Below, one piece after another: positions 40,237 to 53,937 of a stretch of DNA of 64,000 nucleotides. The stretch is from Hyphomicrobiaceae bacterium. Lineage in GTDB: Bacteria > Pseudomonadota > Alphaproteobacteria > Rhizobiales > Hyphomicrobiaceae. Location: positions 62,001 through 126,000 of the forward strand of contig JAEUMD010000009.1 of NCBI GenBank assembly GCA_016793635.1. Direction: 5' to 3'. The notes under the pieces are model-generated. The model saw nothing but the letters and a program-made list of their open reading frames with translations, was not told the origin of the DNA and made no database searches. Positions within the stretch are counted from its first letter, which is position 1; each line of letters begins with the position of its first letter. The position numbers and the translations under genes were made by a program.

Positions 40237-41451
40237 TTATTGCCCCTGGTCGACGCGAGGACGTGCCAGGATCGGCGCATAGATCACGGCGAATATCGAG
40301 AGCGCGACGATCCAAAACCCACCGGCGATCATCATGACCGTGAAGTAACGATCCGGCATGACGAGTTGACCAAGAGACCGCACGAGCGCGGCGAGGGCGA
40401 CCAGGCCATAGCTCCAAGCGATCGGTCGCGCGACGACGAGCGGTCGCCCGGTATGCCCCAATGCGGCGCGGCTCATCACGGCGAGCGTCATGCCACCGAT
40501 CGATCCGATCGCGATCACATGCAGCGCGGCGGCTCCTCCGATCGGCGCTCCGAACCAGTGCGCTGCGAGCGCCAGGTACCCGAGTACGAGCATCGCGAAA
40601 CCGAGATGCAAGCTCCAGAGGATGGGCTGATCGATCACCGACAACCCGCGCCAACCTTGCAGACGTATGGCGTTGGCAACGCCTGCGGCGAGCGCGAGTG
40701 CGGCGAGCAGCCGCTCATCGAGACCGAGCGGGACAGTGACGGCGAGTGCGATAGCCGCAACAGTGCCGGCCTTATCGACACGCGCCCGCAGTAGCGGAAG
40801 TCCATCCGCACGCCCATCGCGCAACAGGGCATTGCGCGTGAATGCGGGTGTGACGTGCCCGCCGAGAATCGCAATCAGCGCCGCGAGCGTGAGTAAACCG
40901 AGCCGTGCGCCGAGCCCCGCCCCATCGGACATCGCGCCGAGCCAGCCGAGATGCATCAGCACGTTACCGATCGTCATCAGCGCCAATAGCCCCAAGAAGA
41001 TGAGGTTCTGCGGCTTCGGCCGCTTTATCAGGTTGAGCAGAATCTTGATGCCGAGTACGGGCACGAACGCGACATCGACAGCCATGACGAGGACCGATGG
41101 AATGGCGCTCGAGAACATCAGCGCCAAGCGGCCTGCAAGCCAAAGTCCGGCAATGGCGGCGATGTAGACCGCACGAGCCGGTTCCGCTCCCGTCCAGTTC
41201 GGCACCGCCGTCAAGAAGAAGCCGGCCATCACGGCCGCACCGTAACCGTAGATCATTTCGTGCGCGTGCCATTCGTGTGGCGGAACCACGAACGGCAGCG
41301 ACGTGAACGCCCCACCCGTAGCATGAACGGCGAGCCAGCCGAGCCACGTTCCCATGGCCACGATCGAGAAGAGCGGTCCGGCAAGAAAGAAGAAGCGGAA
41401 CCCTTCGCTCAAGATGAGCGGGACGGGACTTTTCGATCTGTCGCCACTCAT
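40237..41451 (-). CDS. nnrS: NnrS-family membrane protein
   Basis: The 404-residue protein has about twelve membrane spans and the NnrS signature regions PPHEWHAHEMIYGYGAAVMAGFFLTAVPNWTG near residues 58-90 and LGGHVTPAFTRNALL near 195. NnrS is a heme- and copper-binding membrane protein linked with protection from or adaptation to NO, usually co-regulated with nir and nor. It overlaps the apbE gene by ATGA, so the two are cotranscribed, reading away from nirI. Confidence 0.92.
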   Translation of the reverse strand: MSGDRSKSPVPLILSEGFRFFFLAGPLFSIVAMGTWLGWLAVHATGGAFTSLPFVVPPHEWHAHEMIYGYGAAVMAGFFLTAVPNWTGAEPARAVYIAAIAGLWLAGRLALMFSSAIPSVLVMAVDVAFVPVLGIKILLNLIKRPKPQNLIFLGLLALMTIGNVLMHLGWLGAMSDGAGLGARLGLLTLAALIAILGGHVTPAFTRNALLRDGRADGLPLLRARVDKAGTVAAIALAVTVPLGLDERLLAALALAAGVANAIRLQGWRGLSVIDQPILWSLHLGFAMLVLGYLALAAHWFGAPIGGAAALHVIAIGSIGGMTLAVMSRAALGHTGRPLVVARPIAWSYGLVALAALVRSLGQLVMPDRYFTVMMIAGGFWIVALSIFAVIYAPILARPRVDQGQ

Positions 41452-42401
41452 GCGTTACGCTCCCGATCGCCTGCGAGGCGCATGTCGCCAAGCCGACGGA
41501 TTCGCCCCTTGGCATCCTCGCCAATCACAGCAACGTCGCCGATACTACGGGCGAGATCGGCCACGGCCGCGTGCGGAAGAACCGCGAATGCCGTCGATAG
41601 TGCATCCGCCATCTCCGCCGTCGGCGCGAATACCGAAAGGCTGATCCAGTGCCGCGGACTTGCACCGGTACTCGGCTCGATCAGGTGATGGCGGAACGCG
41701 ACCCTGTCGAACACGAGCGACTTCGGCTCGCTGGTCGCGATCGCAACCTCCGCGACAGAAACCGCGGCCTTCGCGGCCGGAATGCCGACTGCGCGCCGCT
41801 CTCGCCCTGGCAAGCGCAACTCACCCGCGTCCACGACGACATCGCCGAACCCGTGAGCGAGAAGAACTTCCGTCGCCCGGTCCGCAATACGGCCCTGAGC
41901 GATACCGTTCAACGTCAGAGCCATTCCATCATCCAGCTGCAACCGCTCGGGCGCGATCGAAACCGATCCGCGTGCCGTTCTCATTAAGTCGCCCGTCACC
42001 GGCTCGCCACGCGATGCCGCGAGCCAAAGCGGCTGTACGGCAGCGTCGAACGCTCCCGCTGTTCGCTCGCGCCAGACGGCCGCGCTTCGCAATAGCTCGA
42101 CGAGATCTCTCGACGGAGCATCCAACACACCGCTCGCATTGAGACGGCTGAGTTCCGACGTCCGGCGGTGAAGTGAAAAGACATCCTCGAGGCGTTCGAT
42201 CTCGGCCGCAACGGCGCCGAGCGCCACGCGTGCTGCCTCTTCGTCGGCACCGTAGAGCGCCACGCGAGCTTCTCCCCCGAGCGCCGAGCCGCGCCATACA
42301 TAAGTTGGCCGGATGTCACCCGACGCGATGAAGGCGCCCGCGCCACCCGCCATGCCGGCGGCAAACGCGGTGACGAGAAAGCGTCTACGGTCGAGACTCA
42401 T
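41448..42401 (-). CDS. apbE: ApbE/NosX-type FAD:protein FMN transferase
   Basis: The 317-residue protein (start 42401) begins with a twin-arginine signal (SLDRRRFLVTAFAAGMAGG), so it is exported folded. ApbE transfers FMN from FAD to a threonine of target proteins in the periplasm. Typical pieces are LEDVFSLHRRTSELSRLNA, LNGIAQGRIADRATEVL and VVVDAGELRLPG. In this cluster the target is the FMN domain of NirI (GATVST motif), encoded immediately upstream with a 19-bp gap. Homologs in nos clusters are called NosX. Confidence 0.9.
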   Translation of the reverse strand: MSLDRRRFLVTAFAAGMAGGAGAFIASGDIRPTYVWRGSALGGEARVALYGADEEAARVALGAVAAEIERLEDVFSLHRRTSELSRLNASGVLDAPSRDLVELLRSAAVWRERTAGAFDAAVQPLWLAASRGEPVTGDLMRTARGSVSIAPERLQLDDGMALTLNGIAQGRIADRATEVLLAHGFGDVVVDAGELRLPGRERRAVGIPAAKAAVSVAEVAIATSEPKSLVFDRVAFRHHLIEPSTGASPRHWISLSVFAPTAEMADALSTAFAVLPHAAVADLARSIGDVAVIGEDAKGRIRRLGDMRLAGDRERNA

Positions 42402-42420
42402 GCCTCTTTCCCTTCTGCCA

Positions 42421-46479
<4,059 letters not shown>

Positions 46480-46488
46480 GGCACGAAC

Positions 46489-46517
46489 GCGGGAGGCGGC
46501 GATGCGCCGCCTCCCGC
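46489..46517 (+). terminator. Strong intercistronic hairpin between nirS and nirE
   Basis: GCGGGAGGCGGCG and its exact complement pair over 13 bp around a loop of ATG, 9 bases after the nirS stop. There is no T-run, so it is more likely to slow polymerase or protect the nirS message than to end transcription fully. This fits a higher need for NirS than for the enzymes encoded after it. Confidence 0.6.
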
Positions 46518-46568
46518 ACCACCGCACGATACGTCCCGCCACTCGATAGCCGCGAGGAGATCGACACG

Positions 46569-47372
46569 ATGAGGATGCCAGGACGGGTCTACCTTGTCGG
46601 CGCAGGCCCCGGCGACCCCGATCTGCTGACGGTAAAGGCGGCGCGACTGCTGGCGTCGGCCGAGGTGGTTGTCTACGACCGGCTCGTCTCCCAGGACATT
46701 CTCGAACTCGTCCGCGACGGCGCCACCATGATCGCCGTCGGCAAGGAACCTGGGCGCCATCCCGTTCCACAAGGCAAGATCAATCGCATCCTCATCGCGC
46801 AGGCGCGGGCCGGATATATGACCGTCCGGCTCAAGGGCGGCGATCCTTTCATCTTCGGCCGTGGATCGGAGGAGGCTGCCGCGCTCGCCGCCGCAGGGCT
46901 TCGCTGCGAGGTGGTTCCCGGCATCACCGCCGCCCAGGGTGCCGCGGCAAGCATAGGCATACCGCTCACGCATCGCGGTATGGCGTCGAGTGTGCGCTTC
47001 ATCACCGGCCATCGCCGCGCCGGCGAGCCGCTTGCATTCGATTGGTCGGGCCTTGCCAACGCCGAAACGACACTCGTCGTCTACATGGGCGCCGCGACGA
47101 TCGGAGAGGTGACCACCCGGCTCCTCGCCCATGGCCGCGCGCCGCGCACACCCGTTCTCGCTATCTCACGCGCGACGACGTCAGCCGAGCGGCGTCTCGT
47201 TTCCAACCTCGCAAACATTCCGTGCGACATGATCGCCGCCAACCTCGATGGACCGGTGCTGTTCATCATCGGCGAGGTGGTGGGCCTCCACTCGCGGGCA
47301 GAAGCCGGGCCGGTGTTGCATGCCGCGCTCGCAGAAATTGCGGCCGGAGACGCAGGAGCACTTCATGCGTAA
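46569..47372 (+). CDS. nirE: NirE, uroporphyrinogen-III C-methyltransferase
   Basis: NirE adds two methyl groups to uroporphyrinogen III to give precorrin-2, the first committed step to heme d1. The 267-residue protein has the SUMT signatures YLVGAGPGDPDLLT (about 7-20), VRLKGGDPFIFGRGSEE (about 84-100), and VPGITAAQGAAA, and normal length. It could also supply siroheme or cobalamin, but the nir context is decisive. The start at 46569 has a GAGGAGAT site. It overlaps nirC by 8 bases. Confidence 0.93.
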   Translation: MRMPGRVYLVGAGPGDPDLLTVKAARLLASAEVVVYDRLVSQDILELVRDGATMIAVGKEPGRHPVPQGKINRILIAQARAGYMTVRLKGGDPFIFGRGSEEAAALAAAGLRCEVVPGITAAQGAAASIGIPLTHRGMASSVRFITGHRRAGEPLAFDWSGLANAETTLVVYMGAATIGEVTTRLLAHGRAPRTPVLAISRATTSAERRLVSNLANIPCDMIAANLDGPVLFIIGEVVGLHSRAEAGPVLHAALAEIAAGDAGALHA

Positions 47373-47739
47373 ACGGAGGCGCTCACTTTCGACCAGCTTG
47401 GCGCTGCTCGTCACCGTTTCCTTGCTCTCCGCTCCTGCGTGCGCGGTGGAACCCAAAGATCGAACATCGACCTCGCAGCAAAATGTCTCCGCAGAGCGCG
47501 CGCGTGAGCTCGAGCATCTCGTCCGGCAGGATTGCGGATCTTGCCACGGCATGACGCTGAAAGGCGGCCTCGGTCCTGGCCTCACCCCCGAACGCCTCGC
47601 CAGCACGGATCGAGCCAGCATCGCCAGCATCATTCTCGACGGGGTTCCCGACACCCCGATGCCACCCTGGCGTCCGCTGATCAGCGAGACCGATGCGGTA
47701 TGGATCGCCGATTACCTCCTGACGGGACGCACGCCATGA
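47365..47739 (+). CDS. nirC: NirC, small periplasmic cytochrome c
   Basis: The 124-residue protein has a basic signal peptide (RKRRRSLSTSLALLVTVSLLS, cleaved near ACAVE) and a single c-heme motif CGSCH (about 57-61). MPPW near residue 97 is a probable Met ligand. It matches the cytochrome c55x type found in nir clusters, which donates electrons to NirS or takes part in heme d1 synthesis. Translation is coupled by overlap with nirE before it and nirF after it. Confidence 0.9.
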   Translation: MRKRRRSLSTSLALLVTVSLLSAPACAVEPKDRTSTSQQNVSAERARELEHLVRQDCGSCHGMTLKGGLGPGLTPERLASTDRASIASIILDGVPDTPMPPWRPLISETDAVWIADYLLTGRTP

Positions 47740-48929
47740 ATATCGCTTCCAGCGCCCATCGCCTTGGTCTCATTCTACTGGCCTTCGTTACCGCTTGCCT
47801 GCCGCTCAACGCGGAGATGAGCACGCTGCGCGGCACAGGCGACCTCGGCATCATCATCGAGCGTGCGACGGGCTCCCTGCTCGTTTTCGACTCGACCCGC
47901 CGGGCGACGATCGCGCGTGTCGAGGGACTGGGCGATCTCTCTCACGCATCTGCGGTCATGTCGCCTGACGCGCGCTATGCCTTCGTGTTCGGGCGCGATG
48001 GCGGATTGACGAAGGTCGATCTGCTGACGGGTTCAATCGCAGCGCGCGTCGTGCAGGCAGGCAACTCCATCGGCGGAGCAATCTCGGACGACGGCCGCTT
48101 GGTCGCTGTCGCCAATTATGATCCAGGCGGCATCAAGGTGTTCGACACCGAGACGCTGAAAGAGGTGGCGGACATTCCAGCCACCTGCGCCAAAGGCCGC
48201 TCCAAGGTCGTCGGTCTCGAAGATGCACCCGGCCGACGCTTCGTCTTCTCACTCTGGGATGCAGGAGAGACCTGGATCGCCGATTTCTCGACACCAGGCG
48301 AGCCGCGCGTCACGCGCCTCTCCGGAATCGGTGACCGCCCCTACGACGCCCTCATCACCACCGACGGCCGATACTACGTCGCCGGCTTGTTCGGCGAGGA
48401 CGGCCTGACGACAATCGATCTGTGGCAGACTCCGCTCGCGCCGCGTCGCATCCTCTCAGGCTATGGCAACGGTGAAGCGAAGCTGCCCGTCTACAAGATG
48501 CCCCATCTCGAAGGCTGGGCGCTCGCCGGCGACCGCTTCGTTCTGCCCGCCATCGGCAGGCCTGAGCTGCTCTGGGTCGACAGCCGCACGTTCACCGAAG
48601 TCGCGCGAACCAAAGTCCATGGCCAGCCCGTGTTCGCAGTGGCGCGCCCCGACGGACGCCAAGTTTGGGTCAACTTCGCCCATCCCCACAACGACACCAT
48701 CCAGGTGATCGACAGCGTCACAGGCTCCGTCATGCGCGAATGGAAGGCGGGGCCCGCCGTCCTGCACATCGAGTTTACGCCGCGCGGCCACGAGGTCTGG
48801 GTCTCCGTACGCGATGGCAACGTGGTGCAGGTCTACGACACCCACACGTTCGAGCTGAAGGCAGAAATTCCGGCGCGCAATCCCAGCGGCATCTTTCTCG
48901 CCAGCCGCGCCTACAGGACAGGTCTGTGA
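47736..48929 (+). CDS. nirF: NirF, heme d1 biosynthesis protein
   Basis: NirF is a dehydrogenase-like or assembly protein required late in heme d1 formation and resembles the propeller of NirS without the heme c domain. The 397-residue protein begins with a signal ending FVTAC near residue 20, a plausible lipobox, so it may be a lipoprotein. The rest shows propeller-like strands (SHASAVMSPDARYAFVFGRDGG, GAISDDGRLVAVANYDPGG). The ATG at 47736 overlaps the nirC stop. Confidence 0.92.
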   Translation: MNIASSAHRLGLILLAFVTACLPLNAEMSTLRGTGDLGIIIERATGSLLVFDSTRRATIARVEGLGDLSHASAVMSPDARYAFVFGRDGGLTKVDLLTGSIAARVVQAGNSIGGAISDDGRLVAVANYDPGGIKVFDTETLKEVADIPATCAKGRSKVVGLEDAPGRRFVFSLWDAGETWIADFSTPGEPRVTRLSGIGDRPYDALITTDGRYYVAGLFGEDGLTTIDLWQTPLAPRRILSGYGNGEAKLPVYKMPHLEGWALAGDRFVLPAIGRPELLWVDSRTFTEVARTKVHGQPVFAVARPDGRQVWVNFAHPHNDTIQVIDSVTGSVMREWKAGPAVLHIEFTPRGHEVWVSVRDGNVVQVYDTHTFELKAEIPARNPSGIFLASRAYRTGL

Positions 48930-49945
48930 TGATGGGTGACACACCACACGACGCCATCGACCGGTGCCTGATCGAGGACTGGCAACGCAATCTGCCACTC
49001 GTTTCACGCCCGTTCGCAGCGATCGCCGAAACGCTCGAGATCACCGAAGCGAGCGTGCTGGATCGTCTTCGGGCACTCGCGGCTGCGGGGTTCATCGCGC
49101 GCGTCGGCGGTGTCGTCCGACCAAACACGCTCGGGGCGAGCACGCTCGCCGCTATTGCCGCGCCGCCGTTGAGAATTGACGCCGTCGCCCGCGACCTTGC
49201 AGCGGTCAACGGCATCAACCACGTCTACCTGCGCGAAAACGAATGGAATCTCTGGTTCGTCGTCACCGGGCCTGACCGCGGCCATGTCGACGCTGTGCTC
49301 CGCGATGTCGCGAGGAGCACGGGCGAGCGGGTCATCGATCTCCGGCTTGAGCGCCCTTATCACATTGATCTCGGATTCAGGCTCTCCGAAGGGGAGCGGC
49401 CGCGCCGCCACGCCGATCCGGCAACGCCTACCGCCCCTCGCGGACAGGACTTCGCATTCACTCAATCGGACCGGGCACTGGTTCAAGCGCTGACCGAAGG
49501 CATGGCGATCGTTCCGCGGCCCTTTGCGGCCGTCGCAGCCGAACTCGGCACGAGCGAAGCTGCCGTGATCGAACGGCTGTCGGCGCTCGTCGCGGCTGGT
49601 GTCGTGCCGCGCATCGGCGTGATCGTGCGCCATCGCGCGCTCGGCTGGCGTTCCAACGCCATGGTCGTATGGGACGTCGATCCGGACATCGTCGACCGTG
49701 CCGGCGCTGCGTTGTCGAGTGTGCCCGGCATCAATCTGTGCTACCGCCGCCGACGCCACGCGCGCGAGTGGCCGTATAATCTCTACTGCATGGTACATGC
49801 GCGTTCACGCGAGGAAGCCTTCGACGTTCTACAGACGGCGTCAAAGACCGCGCACCTCGACGGCCTGCCGCGCCAGATCCTCTTCTCGCTGCGATGCTTC
49901 AAGCAGACCGGTGCACTCGTTCGATCGGGAAGGGAGGCCGCCTGA
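48929..49945 (+). CDS. nirDL: NirD-NirL fusion (siroheme decarboxylase)
   Basis: Two AsnC/Lrp-like modules are fused in one 338-residue protein: residues 10-155 and 175-335. Each has its own helix-turn-helix-like start (VSRPFAAIAETLEI and VPRPFAAVAAELGT) and alpha-beta domain. NirD, L, G and H decarboxylate siroheme at C12 and C18 to give didecarboxysiroheme. In Paracoccus and relatives D and L are fused in the same way. The second half has the ACxxRRRHAREWPYNLYCM-like region. ATG 48929 or 48932 follows the nirF stop directly. Confidence 0.88.
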   Translation: MMGDTPHDAIDRCLIEDWQRNLPLVSRPFAAIAETLEITEASVLDRLRALAAAGFIARVGGVVRPNTLGASTLAAIAAPPLRIDAVARDLAAVNGINHVYLRENEWNLWFVVTGPDRGHVDAVLRDVARSTGERVIDLRLERPYHIDLGFRLSEGERPRRHADPATPTAPRGQDFAFTQSDRALVQALTEGMAIVPRPFAAVAAELGTSEAAVIERLSALVAAGVVPRIGVIVRHRALGWRSNAMVVWDVDPDIVDRAGAALSSVPGINLCYRRRRHAREWPYNLYCMVHARSREEAFDVLQTASKTAHLDGLPRQILFSLRCFKQTGALVRSGREAA

Positions 49946-50422
49946 ATGCCGCGCGCACCCCACGCTGTCACCATCACCCTCGACGCGCTTGATCGCCGCA
50001 TCATCAACAGGCTGCAAGACGGTTTGCCGCTGACGTCAGAGCCATTCGCAGACGTTGCGGCAGAGCTTGGGGCGTCGCAAGCCGAAATCCTGGAGCGAAC
50101 CGAACGGCTGCTCGATTCTGGTGTGCTCACACGCTTCGGCCCCTTCTTCGATGCCGCAGCGATGGGCGGCGCATTCTGCCTCTGCGCGATGGCCGTTCCG
50201 ACCGAGCGTTTCGACGCGGTGGCGGCCATCGTGAACGCCTTTGACGAAGTGGCGCACAACTACGAACGCACCCACGCGCTCAACATGTGGTTCGTGCTGG
50301 CGACAGAGACCGAAGCCGGGATCGAGCGCACGGCTCGGGCCATTGAAAGCGAGACGGGTCTCCGCGTCCTCCTATTTCCCAAACTCGAAGAATTTTTCAT
50401 CGGCTTCCGGGTGGCAGCATGA
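49946..50422 (+). CDS. nirG: NirG, siroheme decarboxylase subunit
   Basis: The 158-residue AsnC/Lrp-like protein starts immediately after the nirDL stop. Its opening (LDALDRRIINRLQDGLPLTSEPFADVAAELG) is the helix-turn-helix, and YERTHALNMWFVLATE in the second half is the effector-domain core. It belongs with NirDL and NirH in the siroheme decarboxylase complex. The letter G is assigned by position in the operon, since G and H are similar. Confidence 0.82.
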   Translation: MPRAPHAVTITLDALDRRIINRLQDGLPLTSEPFADVAAELGASQAEILERTERLLDSGVLTRFGPFFDAAAMGGAFCLCAMAVPTERFDAVAAIVNAFDEVAHNYERTHALNMWFVLATETEAGIERTARAIESETGLRVLLFPKLEEFFIGFRVAA

Positions 50423-50910
50423 CGACGATCGACCGCGCGGACCGGGCCCTGATCGAGGCGACGCAGGCGGGACTGCCAATCGTCCCGCGGCCATTCGCTG
50501 CCATCGCGGAACGCATCGCGAGCACCGAGACCGAGGTGATCGCACGGTTCCGCGAACTCGAGAGGCGTGGCTTCGTCCGCCGCATCGCCGCCGCACCCAA
50601 TCACTACGCGCTCGGCATGACCGCCAACGGCATGTCGGTCTGGGACGTGGAGGACGCGCGCGTGAGCGAGCTCGGGCGCCGCGTCGGCGCTCTATCATTC
50701 GTCACGCATTGCTACGAGCGTCCGCGCGCCTTGCCGGTCTGGCCCTACAATCTGTTCGCCATGGTGCATGGCGCGACGCGCACCGAGGTCGAGGAGAAGC
50801 GGGCGCTCATTGCCGGTCTCCTCGCAGACGCCTGCCGCGCCTCCGATATTCTCTATTCCACGCGCATCTTGAAGAAGACCGGGATGCGCCTTTCCCCGAG
50901 CGGAGGCTGA
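50419..50910 (+). CDS. nirH: NirH, siroheme decarboxylase subunit
   Basis: The 163-residue AsnC/Lrp-like protein overlaps nirG by ATGA. It has the helix-turn-helix (VPRPFAAIAERIASTETEVIARFRELERRGFVRRIAAAPNH region, about 22-60) and the ALPVWPYNLFAMVHG segment that NirDL also shows, the part that binds porphyrin in characterised homologs. It completes the decarboxylase set. The start codon is well fixed by the overlap. Confidence 0.82.
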   Translation: MTTIDRADRALIEATQAGLPIVPRPFAAIAERIASTETEVIARFRELERRGFVRRIAAAPNHYALGMTANGMSVWDVEDARVSELGRRVGALSFVTHCYERPRALPVWPYNLFAMVHGATRTEVEEKRALIAGLLADACRASDILYSTRILKKTGMRLSPSGG

Positions 50911-50913
50911 GCG

Positions 50914-52137
50914 ATGTTCCGTCTATCGCATTACATGAAAGAACTCGTCACCCCGACAGCCGTTCGCCAACGCTCACGCGACGTACGCCCCGTCGTGATC
51001 TGGAACCTGACGCGACGCTGCAACCTCAAATGCCGGCATTGCTACGCGGTGGCGGCGGACCAGCATTTCCCAGGCGAACTGACGCCGGAGGAAGCGATCG
51101 GCGTCCTCGACGACCTCGCCGCGTTCCGCATCCCCGCTCTCATTCTCTCCGGCGGCGAGCCCCTCTCGCGAGGCGATACGCTCGACCTCGCGCGCCGCGC
51201 CAAGGGGCATGGCCTCTACACCGCGCTCTCCAGCAACGGCACGCCGATCACCGGCCGCGTCGCCGACGAGGTCGCAGAAGTCGGCTTCGATTATGTCGGC
51301 ATCAGTCTCGACGGCATCGGCTCCACCAACGATTGGTTCCGCGGCGCCAACGGTGCTTTCGATGCGGCCCTCGCCGGCGTGCGCGCTTGCAAGGCGCGCG
51401 GCATCAAGGTCGGCTTGCGGTTCACCATGACCAGCGACAACGCAGACCAGCTTCCCGACCTGCTCGCGCTGGCCGAAAACGAAGGCGTCGAAAAATTCTA
51501 CCTCTCGCATCTCGTCTACGCCGGCCGCGGCAACAAGCATCGCACCGATGACGTCGAATGGCCAGTGACGCGGCACGCCATGGACCTGCTGATAGACCGG
51601 GCGTGGCACGCCGTATTGATGGGGAGGGAGTTCGACATCGTCACTGGCAATAACGACGCCGACGCCGTCTACTTTCTCAGATGGGCCGCCGCGCGTTTCC
51701 CCGAGGAGCGCATAGTGCATCTCAAGGCGCATCTCGAAGCATGGGGCGGGAACTCCTCGGGCCTCGGCGTCGCCAATATCGATACGCAAGGGATCGTGCA
51801 CCCCGACACCTACTGGTCCGGCTACGCGATCGACAGCGTGCGAAAGCGCCCGTTCAGCGCCATCTGGCAAGACGCGAACGAGCCGATGCTTGCGGCGCTG
51901 CGCACCCGGCCGCGTCCGCTCAAGGGCCGCTGCGGCGCTTGCGCCTACAAGAGCATTTGCGGCGGCAACACACGGATTCGCGCCTTGCAGTTGACCGGCG
52001 ATCCCTGGCAGGCCGATCCGGCATGCTATCTGAGCGACGCCGAGATCGGCCTCACCTCGGGCGACACGCAGCCCGCGCGCGCATCCGTCACGCCCTATCG
52101 AGGACAGCGACATGATCCCGCGCATCGCTACGTTTAG
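50914..52137 (+). CDS. nirJ: NirJ, radical SAM heme d1 biosynthesis enzyme
   Basis: NirJ removes the propionate side chains of didecarboxysiroheme to form the keto groups of heme d1. The 407-residue protein has the radical SAM cluster C36-x3-C40-x2-C43 (CNLKCRHC) and a GGEPL motif near 80. A C-terminal SPASM-like set of cysteines ([14 protein letters not shown], then ACYLSD) can hold a second iron-sulfur cluster. Its 3' end overlaps nirN by 26 bp. Confidence 0.95.
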   Translation: MFRLSHYMKELVTPTAVRQRSRDVRPVVIWNLTRRCNLKCRHCYAVAADQHFPGELTPEEAIGVLDDLAAFRIPALILSGGEPLSRGDTLDLARRAKGHGLYTALSSNGTPITGRVADEVAEVGFDYVGISLDGIGSTNDWFRGANGAFDAALAGVRACKARGIKVGLRFTMTSDNADQLPDLLALAENEGVEKFYLSHLVYAGRGNKHRTDDVEWPVTRHAMDLLIDRAWHAVLMGREFDIVTGNNDADAVYFLRWAAARFPEERIVHLKAHLEAWGGNSSGLGVANIDTQGIVHPDTYWSGYAIDSVRKRPFSAIWQDANEPMLAALRTRPRPLKGRCGACAYKSICGGNTRIRALQLTGDPWQADPACYLSDAEIGLTSGDTQPARASVTPYRGQRHDPAHRYV

Positions 52138-53680
52138 CTTCGCCGCTGGTTTCGCGGTCGTGGTGGCGTGCGCGGCCCGCGCCGACGCACCGCAGCCACA
52201 AGCCATCTACGCGGAACGTTGCGCGTCGTGCCACGCTAGCGATCGCCTCGGCGGCTCGGGCCCAGCACTCATTCCCGAAACACTGCTACGCATGCGCCCA
52301 GAGGCGATCGCCAGCGTGATCGCCAACGGCCGCCCGGCAACGCAGATGCCCGCCTTCGGCCAGCATCTCGAAGCCGGCGCGATCACCGCACTCGCCGCCT
52401 ACATCAAGACGCCGCTGCCGAGCGTACCGGCATGGACGGCCGACGATATCGCCCGGAGCCGCAGCCTCAACGCGGACTACAAGCCAGCGGCCCGCCCACT
52501 CTTCAACTCCGACCCGATGAACCTGTTCCTCGTCGTGGAGACGGGCGACCATCATGTCTCGGTTCTCGACGGCGATACGTTCGATCGGCTCGATCGCTTC
52601 CCGACGCCGTTCGCCGTGCACGGCGGGCCGAAGTTCACGGCAGATGGCCGCTTCGTCTTCATCATGTCGCGAGACGGATGGGTGCAGAAGTACGATATCT
52701 GGTCGTTGCAGGAGGTCGGGCGCGTGCGCGCCGGCCTCAACTCGCGCAACATCGCAATCTCGAAGGACGGCAAATGGCTCGCCGTCGCCAACTATCTCCC
52801 GCACACACTCACGATCCTATCGACCGCCGACCTTTCGGTCGCACGCACGTTCGACGTCGCCGACCGCAACGGTTCCACCTCGCGCGTCTCTGCGGTCTAC
52901 CAGGCACCAACGCGCGACAGCTTCGTGCTCGCGCTCAAGGATGTCGCCGAGATCTGGGAGGTTTCGACGAACCCGAACGCGCCCGCCGTGCACGAAGGCT
53001 TCGTGCACAGCCACGAGGCGGGCATGGTCGAGGGGCTCGCATCCTCGCAAGGTCTGTTCGCCCGGCGCCGTATCGCCATTGCGCAACCGATCGACGACTT
53101 CTTCTTCGATCCCGAGTACCGCAATCTGATCGGCGCGTCGCGCGACGGATCGAAGGGCGTCGTCGTCAATCTCACGGTGGGCCGCGAAATCGCCGACCTG
53201 CCGCTTCCCGGTATGCCGCACCTCGGATCGGGCATCAGTTGGTTGCGCGAGGGCAAGCGCGTCATGGCAACCCCCCATCTCAAGGAAGGCAAGCTCAGCG
53301 TCATCGGCGTCGACGACTGGTCGCTGGTAGCGACGATCGAGACAGAGGGGCCCGGCTTCTTCCTGCGCTCACACGAGAGCACGCCCTACGTCTGGGCCGA
53401 CGTCTTCTTCGGCAAGAACAAGGACGCGATGCACGTGATCGACAAGCAGTCGCTCGCTATCGTGCGCACGCTGCGCCCGGCACCCGGCAAGACCGTCGCT
53501 CATGTCGAGTTCGACCGCTACGGCCGCCACGCGCTCGTCTCGGTCTGGGAGGATGACGGCGCGCTGATCGTCTACGACGCGGCGACGCTCGAGGAAGTGC
53601 GCCGCATCCCGATGCGCAAGCCGTCGGGCAAGTACAACGTGTGGAACAAGATCACGTTCTCGGAGGGAACCAGCCACTGA
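52112..53680 (+). CDS. nirN: NirN, heme d1 handling cytochrome
   Basis: NirN is a NirS-like periplasmic protein that completes heme d1 (dihydro-heme d1 dehydrogenase) and hands it to NirS. The 522-residue protein has a signal cleaved after ARA near residue 24, a cytochrome c motif CASCH at 37-41, and a propeller similar to NirS ([19 protein letters not shown]). It starts within nirJ and ends 182 bp before tRNA-Gly. It is the last gene of the nir operon. The ending [11 protein letters not shown] repeats the KFNVFNT ending of NirS, as expected of paralogs. Confidence 0.93.
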   Translation: MIPRIATFSFAAGFAVVVACAARADAPQPQAIYAERCASCHASDRLGGSGPALIPETLLRMRPEAIASVIANGRPATQMPAFGQHLEAGAITALAAYIKTPLPSVPAWTADDIARSRSLNADYKPAARPLFNSDPMNLFLVVETGDHHVSVLDGDTFDRLDRFPTPFAVHGGPKFTADGRFVFIMSRDGWVQKYDIWSLQEVGRVRAGLNSRNIAISKDGKWLAVANYLPHTLTILSTADLSVARTFDVADRNGSTSRVSAVYQAPTRDSFVLALKDVAEIWEVSTNPNAPAVHEGFVHSHEAGMVEGLASSQGLFARRRIAIAQPIDDFFFDPEYRNLIGASRDGSKGVVVNLTVGREIADLPLPGMPHLGSGISWLREGKRVMATPHLKEGKLSVIGVDDWSLVATIETEGPGFFLRSHESTPYVWADVFFGKNKDAMHVIDKQSLAIVRTLRPAPGKTVAHVEFDRYGRHALVSVWEDDGALIVYDAATLEEVRRIPMRKPSGKYNVWNKITFSEGTSH

Positions 53681-53862
53681 CGGGGGAACAGGCCACGGTT
53701 CACTCACCGGCGGTTCACTCGCTGGCCGTATCCGCATGCGCCCGGCAGATGCCAGGGCGAGCGCCGACTGAACCCCGGGACGGCTAGGCCCGCCCCCCTG
53801 CTTGCGGCTAAATCACACAGGGTAACGCCCGCAACCGTCGACCCGCTGCTCTGGAGCGGTTT

Positions 53863-53937
53863 TGGAGCGGGCGATGGGAATCGAACCCACGACATGCAGC
53901 TTGGGAAGCTGCCGTTCTACCACTGAACTACGCCCGC
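53863..53937 (-). tRNA. tRNA-Gly (anticodon CCC)
   Basis: Read on the minus strand, the 75 bases (CCA encoded at 53863-53865) fold into a full cloverleaf. The acceptor stem GCGGGCG/CGCCCGC is exact. The anticodon stem GCAGC/GCTGC encloses TTCCCAA (anticodon CCC), and the T arm contains GTGGG-TTCGATT-CCCAT. The 3' end points toward the nir operon. No duplicate 3' end was seen within the window. Confidence 0.95.

Noticed and set aside
53863-53937. tRNA-Gly as the second attachment site of a denitrification island
   Set aside because: I looked for another copy of its 3' end in the window and found none, so this remains only a location.
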